Assembly: GCF_037479095.1 (NCBI RefSeq)
Contig: NZ_JBBGZW010000001.1
Coordinates: 2,480,001 to 2,544,000, forward strand
Source: Pantoea nemavictus
GTDB taxonomy: Bacteria > Pseudomonadota > Gammaproteobacteria > Enterobacterales > Enterobacteriaceae
DNA: 64,000 nt
Reading direction: 5' to 3'
The first letter of the stretch is position 1. Each line of letters opens with the position of its first letter. This document shows positions 57,276 through 64,000 of the stretch, one piece after another. Below the pieces are notes generated by a model, which ran no database searches, was not told the origin of the DNA, and saw nothing but the letters and a program-made list of their open reading frames with translations. The position numbers were made by a program, and so were the translations under genes.

Positions 57276-57694
57276 TTATCTCTGTGAATAAATTAATTGG
57301 CTGGAACGTCTTAATTATTATAAGGACGGGCGATTAATGAAGTCTTAACACGGCCAATATAAACCGATTAGTTTATAAAGTTCAGCTTTTTTAACTGTTT
57401 CTGATAAAGAGATAGGCTGCACTGCGCAGTTGATAATTTAATAGCGAAGAAACTATCTGGAAAGATTGGGATATTTTCAGCTGAAAATCATCAGCCTGCT
57501 AATATTGTGAGCTCAATGCTTAGCAAAAATTTAGATAAGCTTCTGTTTTTAAACAGCACGGCTAGCCATTGTCTGGCTCAGTAAGATGCCGCACTCTGTG
57601 GCGTGAAAAATAAAGCGGAAGCCATTAAATGGCTTTTCACCAGGTTGGTGCAACGACGCTAACTGACATAATCATTTAGGATGGGATAACAACT
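57276..57694. other. AT-rich gene-free gap
   Basis: These 419 bases carry no gene that I can support. The stretch is strongly AT-rich, unlike the rest of the window. It contains a perfect 16-base palindrome, ATTTTCAGCTGAAAAT, at 57473-57488. It should hold promoters for the leftward unknown gene and the rightward exporter. Confidence 0.5.
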
Positions 57695-58933
57695 ATGGGT
57701 TCACCGGTATCCGCAGCAGAGGATTCGTTGCTGCGGCACAGGTCGTTTGTCGCCTTTTGGCTGGCACGCACCTGTTCATCGTTTGGCTTTCAAATGTTCT
57801 CGGTCGCGGTTAGCTGGCAGATCTATGCGCTAACCCACAGCGCGATGGCGCTGGGTATGATCGGCCTGATGCAATTTCTTCCTTCAGTGCTGTTGGCGTT
57901 GCCTGCCGGGCACCTGGCGGATCAACACGATCGCCGGCGCATCGTGCTGCTCGGACAGCTTATTGAGTGGCTGGCACTGCTGGGGTTGGTGGCGCTAACG
58001 CTCGTCAACTGGGCGGGCAAGTTTGAAATTTGGGGGCTGGTGTTCCTGATCTCGGTAGCCAAGGCGCTCGAGTGGCCGGCGATTACCTCAATGCTGCCGG
58101 CGCTGGTGCCGCCGCCGATTCTGGCGCGCGCCATGGCGGCCAGCTCGGTGGGCGGACAGGCGGCGGTGATTATCGGCCCGACGCTGGGCGGCTTTCTATA
58201 TGTGGCGGGGCCGGATGTGGTATATGGCGTCTCGGCGCTGTTCTATCTGTTCTCCATCGTGCTGGTGAGCCGACTGCGCTACGAGCGACCACCGCAGGCG
58301 CGTCTGCCGATGAACCTGCCGAATCTGTTTGCCGGCGTGCGCTTTATCCGCGATCGCAAAGATGTGCTCGGGGTGATTTCACTCGATCTGTTTGCGGTAC
58401 TGCTGGGCGGCGCCACCGCGCTGCTGCCGATCTTCGCACAGGACATTCTGCACACCGGACCGTGGGGCTTGGGTATCCTGCGCGGTGCACCGTCGGTCGG
58501 TGCGCTGATAGTCGGCGTGTGGCTCAGCCGTCATAAGCTGGAGAAGAATGTCGGCATGATTATGTTCGGTTCGGTGGCCGGATTTGGCGTGGCCACGCTG
58601 GTGTTCGCGCTCTCCACCCAACTATGGCTATCGGTGGTGGCGCTGGCAGCGCTGGGCGGCTTCGATATGGTGAGCATGGTGATCCGTGGTGCGCTGGTGC
58701 AGCTGGATACGCCAGATGATATGCGCGGCCGCGTTAACGCGGTCAACGCCATCTTCATTAATACCTCGAATCAGCTCGGCGAATTTGAGTCCGGTCTGCT
58801 GGCGGCCTTTATGGGTGCAGTGCCAGCCGCGGCAATTGGCGGCATCGGCACGCTGGTAGTGGTGGGCGTATGGATGACGATTTTCCCGCACCTGCGTAAA
58901 CGGCAGAAGCTGGAAAACGAAACGGTGGTTTGA
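57695..58933 (+). CDS. MFS exporter of the EntS type
   Basis: A 412-residue major facilitator of the MFS_3/EntS group. It opens with LLRHRSFVAFWLARTCSSFG and GFQMFSVAVSWQIYALT, has GHLADQHDRRRIVLLGQ in loop 2-3, MAASSVGGQAAVIIGPTLGG in helix 5 and TPDDMRGRVNAVNAIFINTS in helix 10, all EntS-like. EntS exports enterobactin in E. coli, but no siderophore genes are near and no convincing Fur box was seen upstream, so the cargo is open. GGGA lies eight bases before the ATG. Confidence 0.82.
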   Translation: MGSPVSAAEDSLLRHRSFVAFWLARTCSSFGFQMFSVAVSWQIYALTHSAMALGMIGLMQFLPSVLLALPAGHLADQHDRRRIVLLGQLIEWLALLGLVALTLVNWAGKFEIWGLVFLISVAKALEWPAITSMLPALVPPPILARAMAASSVGGQAAVIIGPTLGGFLYVAGPDVVYGVSALFYLFSIVLVSRLRYERPPQARLPMNLPNLFAGVRFIRDRKDVLGVISLDLFAVLLGGATALLPIFAQDILHTGPWGLGILRGAPSVGALIVGVWLSRHKLEKNVGMIMFGSVAGFGVATLVFALSTQLWLSVVALAALGGFDMVSMVIRGALVQLDTPDDMRGRVNAVNAIFINTSNQLGEFESGLLAAFMGAVPAAAIGGIGTLVVVGVWMTIFPHLRKRQKLENETVV

Positions 58934-58958
58934 GGTGGTTTCGTGCAGTCTGTAAAAC

Positions 58959-59009
58959 GGTGCGCATAAATGCGCACCCTGCGCCGTAGGGTCGTCATTC
59001 ATGGCGACC
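58959..59009. repeat. Family A bipartite palindrome
   Basis: GGTGCGCATAAATGCGCACC then, after GCGCCGTAG, GGTCGTCATTCATGGCGACC. Lies between the exporter and the glycosidase gene. Confidence 0.9.
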
Positions 59010-59116
59010 GTCAAGATGGACGCACCAAACCTAACGCCACACTTTGTCCATCAGCAAAAGGTTTAGTCGCGCGGCGCGTGCTGCAATAGCGCATCGCCGC
59101 TATTCAGGAGAACCAC

Positions 59117-60445
59117 ATGCACCTCTCACTGGCTGATTTCTATCCCGTCGCCGATGGCGAAACTCTTGATACTTCCTGCTTCCAGCGCGCATTAGATCAT
59201 CTTGCGGCGCGCGGCGGTGGCACGCTGTCGGTGCCGCCGGGGCGCTATCACCTCGGTACGTTGTCGCTAGGCTCCAACATCCATCTGCATCTCGAGGCGG
59301 GCGCCACGCTGCTCGCCAGCGCGCGCGTTGAGGATTATCAGCAGCAGCTGGCGCAGAGCCAGGCTGAGCTGTCGCAGCATGTGCTGCTGTACGCCGTCGG
59401 TCAGCGCAATATCACCGTCAGTGGCAAAGGGACGATCGACGGCAATGGCGAAGCCTGGTTTGCCACAGAAAAGGATCAGCAAGGCTATCGCCTGCCGCGT
59501 GCGCAGCGCCCACGCATGCTGGTGTTTGAAGATTGCGAGCAGGTGACGCTGGAAGATTTCAGTATTCTTCAGGCGCCGATGTGGACGGTGCATCTGGTGA
59601 GTTGTCGCCATGTGCATATTGATCATCTCACCATCGATAACAGCATGAGCATGCCGAATACCGATGCGCTGAATATCGACAGCTGTGAAGCGGTGTTCGT
59701 GAGCAATAGCTATCTCAGCGCTGCGGATGACGCCATTTGCATCAAAACCTCGCAAAAACCAGCGCATCTGCGGCGAGCCGCACGACAAATTATGATCAGC
59801 AACTGCCTGCTGCGTTCTTACAGCTGCGCGTTCAAAATCGGCACCGAAACTTTCGACGACGTGGAAGATGTCACGGTGTCCGGCTGTACTATTTTCGATT
59901 CCAACCGCGCCATCGGCGTGCTATCGCGCGATGGCGGCCACTTCCGCCGTTTGCTGTTCAGCAATATCACGCTGGCCTGTCGCCACGCGCCGCCGTGCCA
60001 TTGGGGCAAAGCTGATGCGCTGTTTGTTTCCGCGCGCGCGCGCGATCCGGCGATTGCGCCAGGCAGCATCGAACAGCTGCAGTTCAGCAACGTCAGCGGC
60101 GTGATGGAAGGCGCAATCAATCTGCATGCCGAACGGCCAGGGCAAATTCGAGATGTGATGCTGGCGAATCTGCAGCTGCGACAAGTGGTGACGCAAGGTG
60201 TGGAGCAGGGGCATTACGATGTGCGTCCGCCGTGCAATCCCGCTTCGCCGACCGGCATGGGATTGGACAATGCGTACAAGCTGGATAGCGCATCCGGCTT
60301 AGCGTATGGCGTGGCGGCCTATCCGGACGGCCTGCCGGGCGTGTTTGCCCGCGGTGTGGAGAATCTCCAGCTGCACAACGTGCTGATTACGCGCCCGCAA
60401 CCGCTGCCGCACGGCTGGCATGCGGAAACAGTGCAGATTTTGTAA
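59117..60445 (+). CDS. Family 28 glycoside hydrolase (polygalacturonase-like)
   Basis: A 442-residue right-handed beta-helix enzyme. The helix begins with FQRALDHLAARGGGTLSVPP and IHLHLEAGATLLAS; GKGTIDGNGEAWF and RPRMLVFEDCEQVTLEDF are family sequence. Catalytic-type acids appear as NTD (181-183) and DD (204-205), but the usual GHG is replaced by CAFKIGTETF, so cleavage chemistry or substrate may differ, as in exo-acting or rhamnogalacturonan members. There is no signal peptide, so it should act in the cytoplasm on imported oligosaccharides. GGAG precedes the ATG. No pectin transporter is adjacent. Confidence 0.85.
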   Translation: MHLSLADFYPVADGETLDTSCFQRALDHLAARGGGTLSVPPGRYHLGTLSLGSNIHLHLEAGATLLASARVEDYQQQLAQSQAELSQHVLLYAVGQRNITVSGKGTIDGNGEAWFATEKDQQGYRLPRAQRPRMLVFEDCEQVTLEDFSILQAPMWTVHLVSCRHVHIDHLTIDNSMSMPNTDALNIDSCEAVFVSNSYLSAADDAICIKTSQKPAHLRRAARQIMISNCLLRSYSCAFKIGTETFDDVEDVTVSGCTIFDSNRAIGVLSRDGGHFRRLLFSNITLACRHAPPCHWGKADALFVSARARDPAIAPGSIEQLQFSNVSGVMEGAINLHAERPGQIRDVMLANLQLRQVVTQGVEQGHYDVRPPCNPASPTGMGLDNAYKLDSASGLAYGVAAYPDGLPGVFARGVENLQLHNVLITRPQPLPHGWHAETVQIL

Positions 60446-60460
60446 GCTGTGCGAGAAAAT

Positions 60461-60534
60461 CCAGGTCGCCATTAATGGCGACCCTACGCCGAATGGTAGA
60501 GTTATTTGTAGGGTGCGCATTCATGCGCACCTGG
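60461..60534. repeat. Family A bipartite palindrome, inverted order
   Basis: CCAGGTCGCCATTAATGGCG then GGGTGCGCATTCATGCGCACC, with outer CCAGG/CCTGG also pairing. The two hairpins are in the opposite order to the other copies. Confidence 0.9.
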
Positions 60535-60561
60535 AAATATCAGTCGTTATAAATGGTGACG

Positions 60562-61632
60562 CTACAATGCTGAGGCGATAGCCGCGCCCAACTCTTCGGT
60601 GCTTGCGCTGCCGCCGAGGTCGCGCGTCAGGCTGTTACCTGCCGCCAGCGTACGCTCGATGGCATCCAGCACCGCTGCGCCTGCTTCGGCGTAACCGAGG
60701 TGCTCCAGCATCATCGCGCCACACCAAATTTGCCCAATCGGATTGGCAACGCCTTTGCCGGCAATATCCGGCGCGGAGCCGTGCACCGGCTCAAACAGAC
60801 TCGGGAATTTGCCTTCCGGATTAATGTTGGCGGACGGCGCGATGCCGATGGTGCCGGTACAGGCTGGGCCGAGATCTGACAGGATGTCGCCAAACAGGTT
60901 ACTGGCGACCACCACATCGAACCAATCCGGATGCAGGACGAAGTTGGCAGTCAGAATATCAATATGATATTTATCGACTTTTACCTCGGGATAGCTCGGC
61001 GCCATCGCTTCCACGCGGCTGTCCCAGTACGGCATAGTAATGGCGATACCGTTGGATTTGGTGGCGGACGTCAGGTGTTTTTTCGGGCGCTTTTGCGCCA
61101 GATCGTAGGCGAATTTCAGAATGCGATCGACGCCAACGCGCGTCATCACCGTTTCCTGAATTACCACTTCGCGCTCGGTACCGGGGAACATGGTGCCGCC
61201 TACCGACGAATATTCGCCCTCAGTATTTTCACGCACTACGTAGAAATCGATATCGCCCGGCTGACGATTCGCCAGCGGGGCTTTCACTCCCGGCATTAAG
61301 CGCACGGGGCGCAGGTTGACGTACTGATCAAATTCACGACGGAACTGCAGCAGCGATCCCCACAGCGATACGTGATCCGGCACCACGTCTGGCCAGCCAA
61401 CCGCGCCGAAGTAGATGGCATCAAACTGACTCAGCGTGGCGAACCAGTCATCCGGCAGCATTTTGCCGTGCTGCTGCCAATATTCGGCGCTGGCGAAATC
61501 AAACCATTGCCACTCCAGCGCGATATCAAATTTCTTCGCCGCTGCATCCAGCACGCGGATGCCTTCCGGCATTACTTCTTTGCCAATGCCATCGCCAGGG
61601 ATGACGGCGATTTTATAGGTTTTGCCGCTCAT
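60562..61632 (-). CDS. dmlA: D-malate / tartrate dehydrogenase
   Basis: A 356-residue isocitrate/isopropylmalate dehydrogenase-family enzyme. IAVIPGDGIGKEVMPEGIRV opens it; the substrate loop is FRREFDQYVNLRPVRL, the tyrosine is in VVRENTEGEYSSVGG, the metal acids lie in ASNLFGDILSDLGPA, and NAD+ contacts in EPVHGSAPDIAGKG. It is very similar to E. coli DmlA (D-malate to pyruvate and CO2) and to tartrate dehydrogenases, which are the same family. The frame is open much further upstream, but the family start is at 61632. It is divergent from a LysR gene only 46 bases away, as dmlA and dmlR are. Confidence 0.9.
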   Translation of the reverse strand: MSGKTYKIAVIPGDGIGKEVMPEGIRVLDAAAKKFDIALEWQWFDFASAEYWQQHGKMLPDDWFATLSQFDAIYFGAVGWPDVVPDHVSLWGSLLQFRREFDQYVNLRPVRLMPGVKAPLANRQPGDIDFYVVRENTEGEYSSVGGTMFPGTEREVVIQETVMTRVGVDRILKFAYDLAQKRPKKHLTSATKSNGIAITMPYWDSRVEAMAPSYPEVKVDKYHIDILTANFVLHPDWFDVVVASNLFGDILSDLGPACTGTIGIAPSANINPEGKFPSLFEPVHGSAPDIAGKGVANPIGQIWCGAMMLEHLGYAEAGAAVLDAIERTLAAGNSLTRDLGGSASTEELGAAIASAL

Positions 61633-61678
61633 AGGGTTTCTCGCAGGTTGCTGTTGATGTTCTGTACGCAGTATAACC

Positions 61679-62623
61679 ATGCATCTGAAGGAAATAATTA
61701 GCCTGAGCGATAAGCCAATGTTGAATAAAAGTAGAGAATCGCGCACCTCCACCGACGATCTGGCCTTCTTTGTGCGCGTGGCTGCGCTGGAGAGCTTAAC
61801 CGCCGCCGCGCGCGAGCTTGGTTTATCGTTACCGGCGGTGAGTAAGCGCCTGAGCCAGCTTGAGCTGCGGTTGGGCGTGCAGTTACTCAAGCGCACCACG
61901 CGGCGGCTGGAGCTGACGGCGGAGGGCAGGCGTTATCTCGATGGCGCACGTCCGCTGCTCGACCAGCTGGCGGAGCTGGAAGAGTCGGTTAGCAGCCAAA
62001 CCTCGGTGCTGCGGGGTTCGCTTAACCTCAATGCATCCTTTGGCTTTGGGCGTCGTCACGTTGCACCTTGCGTGTCGCGCTTTGCCGCGCTGCATCCCGA
62101 GCTGGCCATCAGCCTGCAGCTCAGCAGCCAGCCCCTGAATTTTCTTGATGCGCGCGTGGATATTGATATTCGCGTCGGTGAACCGCCAGATGCGCGGCTG
62201 ATGGCACGTAAGCTACGAACCAATCCGCGCGTGCTGTGCTGCTCGCCGGATTACGCTGCGCGCCATGGCATGCCTGAGAGCATCGCCGCGCTGGCACAAC
62301 ATAATTGTATTTTGCTGCGTCAGTTCGACAGTGATTTTGCGCTGTGGCGCTTGAGTGATGGCACACAGCAGCTTACGCAGAAGGTGCGCGGTCGCTTAAT
62401 TACCAACGATGGTGAAGTGGCGATGCAAATGGCGCTGGATGGTCACGGCATTCTGCTGCGTTCGTGGTGGGATGCGCAGCACAGCATTGAGTGCGGCGAT
62501 CTGCTGCCGGTGTTGCCGCAGTGGACGGCGCCAGACGGTGATATTTATGCTGTCTGGCAGCCGCAGCGTCAGCTGCCCATCCGCATTACGGCCTTTGTGG
62601 ATTTTTTGCAGTCCGTCTTATAA
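61679..62623 (+). CDS. dmlR: LysR-family regulator, DmlR-like
   Basis: A 314-residue LysR regulator of the DmlR/TtdR kind. LESLTAAARELGLSLPAVSK is the helix-turn-helix, followed by LLKRTTRRLELTAEG; the effector domain runs from residue 100. It is divergent from the D-malate dehydrogenase gene, as in E. coli, where DmlR activates dmlA in the presence of D- or L-malate. The start is uncertain: ATG at 61679 gives this length, while an ATG 13 codons later (61718) would match the family better; neither has a strong ribosome-binding site. Confidence 0.8.
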   Translation: MHLKEIISLSDKPMLNKSRESRTSTDDLAFFVRVAALESLTAAARELGLSLPAVSKRLSQLELRLGVQLLKRTTRRLELTAEGRRYLDGARPLLDQLAELEESVSSQTSVLRGSLNLNASFGFGRRHVAPCVSRFAALHPELAISLQLSSQPLNFLDARVDIDIRVGEPPDARLMARKLRTNPRVLCCSPDYAARHGMPESIAALAQHNCILLRQFDSDFALWRLSDGTQQLTQKVRGRLITNDGEVAMQMALDGHGILLRSWWDAQHSIECGDLLPVLPQWTAPDGDIYAVWQPQRQLPIRITAFVDFLQSVL

Positions 62624-62879
62624 CTGTTAAGTTAAATTTGATTATTTATAATCATAATTGACTGTTTGTGAGCAACTTCAAACAAATTAAGCCGCTTTTA
62701 TCCTATAAATTGCCCTGCTTATGCGTGAGTTCATTCTTATTTGAGTGAAATAAATCATCAAGGCATAAGTGGGGTGGTCATCAGTGCTCAGACACGTCAA
62801 TAACAATATTGACCACCTCATCAACGGTGCGCGTGAAGCCCAGCGCGTGCCACGACCCTACGTTATCGATGAGGCTGAA

Positions 62880-64000
62880 ATGAAACAATTCTCTACAGAA
62901 GGGATGGTGATTATCATCGGGATTGTCATTACGTACATCCTGTTCACCACTTGGCTGACCTGGCGGCTGCGCAGTAAAAACAGCGGCGACTTTATGGCTG
63001 GCTCCAATGTGATGCCCGCTTTTGTGGTGGGCGTGATGCTGATGTCGGAATACATCGGCGCCAAATCCACCATCGGCACTGCCCAGGCGGCCTTTGAAGA
63101 TGGCTTCGCCGCATCCTGGTCGGTGATTGGGGCCGCCATCGGTTTCCCACTGTTTGGCTTCTTGCTGGTGAAGCGCATCTATAACACCGGCAAAATCACC
63201 ATCTCTGCAGCGATCGCGGAACGCTACGGCAACTCAACCAAAAACATTATCTCGTTAATCATGATCTACGCGCTGCTGCTGGTGAACGTCGGAAACTACG
63301 TCAGCGGCGCAGCGGCGATCTCGACGGTGCTCAATCTCGATCTTACTACCGCAGCGGTGATCACGGCGATCGTCAGCACTTTCTACTTTATGTTTGGCGG
63401 CATGAAAGGCATTGCCTGGGTCACGCTGCTGCATAGCGGGCTGAAATATATTGGTATTTTGATCATCCTCGGCGTGGCGCTGCACATGACCGGCGGCGTC
63501 AGCCCGATGATCAAAGAGATGCCGCATTTCTACTGGACGTGGGACGGCAATGTCGGCGGCAGCACCATCTTTGCCTGGATGATTGGCACCATCGGCTCGA
63601 TCTTCTGCACTCAGTTCGTGATTCAGGCGATTGCTTCGACCAAAAGCGCGGCCTCTGCCAAGCGTGCGACCTGGGTCGCGTTCTTCTTCTGCATGCCGAT
63701 CGCCATCGCCATCGCGCTGATTGGCGTGGCGGCGAAATACCTGCATCCCGATATCAAAAGTTTGTACGCGCTGCCGGTATTCCTGCAGGACATGAGTCCG
63801 TGGCTGGCCGGCATCGTTACAACCTCATTGGTGGCGTCGATCTTTGTCAGCGTCAGCACCGTGGCGCTGGCGATTGCCTCGCTGGTGGTAAAGGATTTCT
63901 ACGTGCCGTATCGCAATCCGACGCCAGAACGCGAGTTCCAGATGACGCGTTGGCTGTCGCTGCTGATTGGCTTCCTGCCGCTGATCTTCGTGCTGTTCGT
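62880..64000 (+). CDS. Sodium:solute symporter family transporter, 5' part
   Basis: The frame is open from 62880 to the window end, giving the first 373 residues. It is a sodium:solute symporter with helices from residue 8 onward; SEYIGAKSTIGTAQAAFEDG and FGFLLVKRIYNTGKITISAA are visible. The GMKGIAWVTLLHSGLKYIGI and SVSTVALAIASLVVKDFYVP stretches are typical of the family. The substrate cannot be told; a sugar acid or organic acid would suit the neighbours. ATG at 62880 follows GAGG by five bases. The frame also runs upstream to a GTG at 62784 with its own GGGGTGG, so the start is not certain. Confidence 0.85.
   Translation, partial: MKQFSTEGMVIIIGIVITYILFTTWLTWRLRSKNSGDFMAGSNVMPAFVVGVMLMSEYIGAKSTIGTAQAAFEDGFAASWSVIGAAIGFPLFGFLLVKRIYNTGKITISAAIAERYGNSTKNIISLIMIYALLLVNVGNYVSGAAAISTVLNLDLTTAAVITAIVSTFYFMFGGMKGIAWVTLLHSGLKYIGILIILGVALHMTGGVSPMIKEMPHFYWTWDGNVGGSTIFAWMIGTIGSIFCTQFVIQAIASTKSAASAKRATWVAFFFCMPIAIAIALIGVAAKYLHPDIKSLYALPVFLQDMSPWLAGIVTTSLVASIFVSVSTVALAIASLVVKDFYVPYRNPTPEREFQMTRWLSLLIGFLPLIFVLF

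Overview
The window reads as a chromosomal segment of a Pantoea-like member of the Enterobacterales (Erwiniaceae). The soxS/soxR/ghxP/yjcE and acs-yjcH-actP/gltP blocks run in the order known from enteric chromosomes. Added to these are genes typical of plant-associated enterics: a PQQ glucose dehydrogenase, a three-subunit FAD gluconate dehydrogenase, p-aminobenzoyl-glutamate use, and a large autotransporter adhesin. ERIC elements and several other palindromic repeat families fill the gaps between genes. I see no rRNA, tRNA, insertion sequence, prophage or CRISPR array.

Layout. 1-9.9 kb: the end of an ATP-grasp protein, yjcB, the divergent soxS/soxR pair with an intact SoxR-controlled promoter, a glutathione transferase, the purine permease ghxP, antiporter yjcE, a LysR regulator divergent from a cidA/lrgB pair, and two YfaZ-like outer-membrane proteins. 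10-19.5 kb: the acetate operon acs-yjcH-actP, gltP, a hicAB toxin-antitoxin module with a striking operator, and murQP. 19.5-26.7 kb: a 2,023-residue autotransporter with a long leader and an ERIC-derived tandem array behind it. 26.7-34.3 kb: an Aer-like receptor, an AraC regulator divergent from a NepI-like exporter, a small YdgH-family protein, yncE, and an ATP-dependent dihydroxyacetone kinase. 34.3-39.7 kb: sbmA divergent from the gluconate dehydrogenase operon, which has a GntR-type operator. 39.9-47 kb: an MFS gene carrying a palindromic repeat inside its reading frame, abgT-abgB-abgA, and divergent abgR. 47-54 kb: yjdN-like, tsx, a two-component system, a small AraC protein, a LysR regulator and an MFS drug exporter. 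54-64 kb: gcd, an unrecognised AT-rich gene, an EntS-like exporter, a family-28 glycosidase, a D-malate/tartrate dehydrogenase with its LysR regulator, and the start of a sodium:solute symporter.

How the genes work together. Gcd and the gluconate dehydrogenase together would oxidise glucose to gluconate and then 2-ketogluconate in the periplasm. Acetate is taken up by ActP and activated by Acs. MurP and MurQ recycle N-acetylmuramate. The abg genes import and cleave p-aminobenzoyl-glutamate. SoxR/SoxS answer redox stress. Four CRP sites that match the TGTGA-N6-TCACA core exactly (near yjcB, the autotransporter, the NepI-like exporter and tsx) suggest broad catabolite control.

No wholly new multi-gene system stands out. 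The best second looks are the 17-bp inverted repeat across the hicA promoter, the in-frame palindrome in the MFS gene, three 11-bp-spaced repeats plus a 14-bp inverted repeat around an ERIC remnant upstream of the two-component operon, the long autotransporter leader, and the orphan gene at 56.7 kb. All functions are inferred by reading the sequence; no database search was run.
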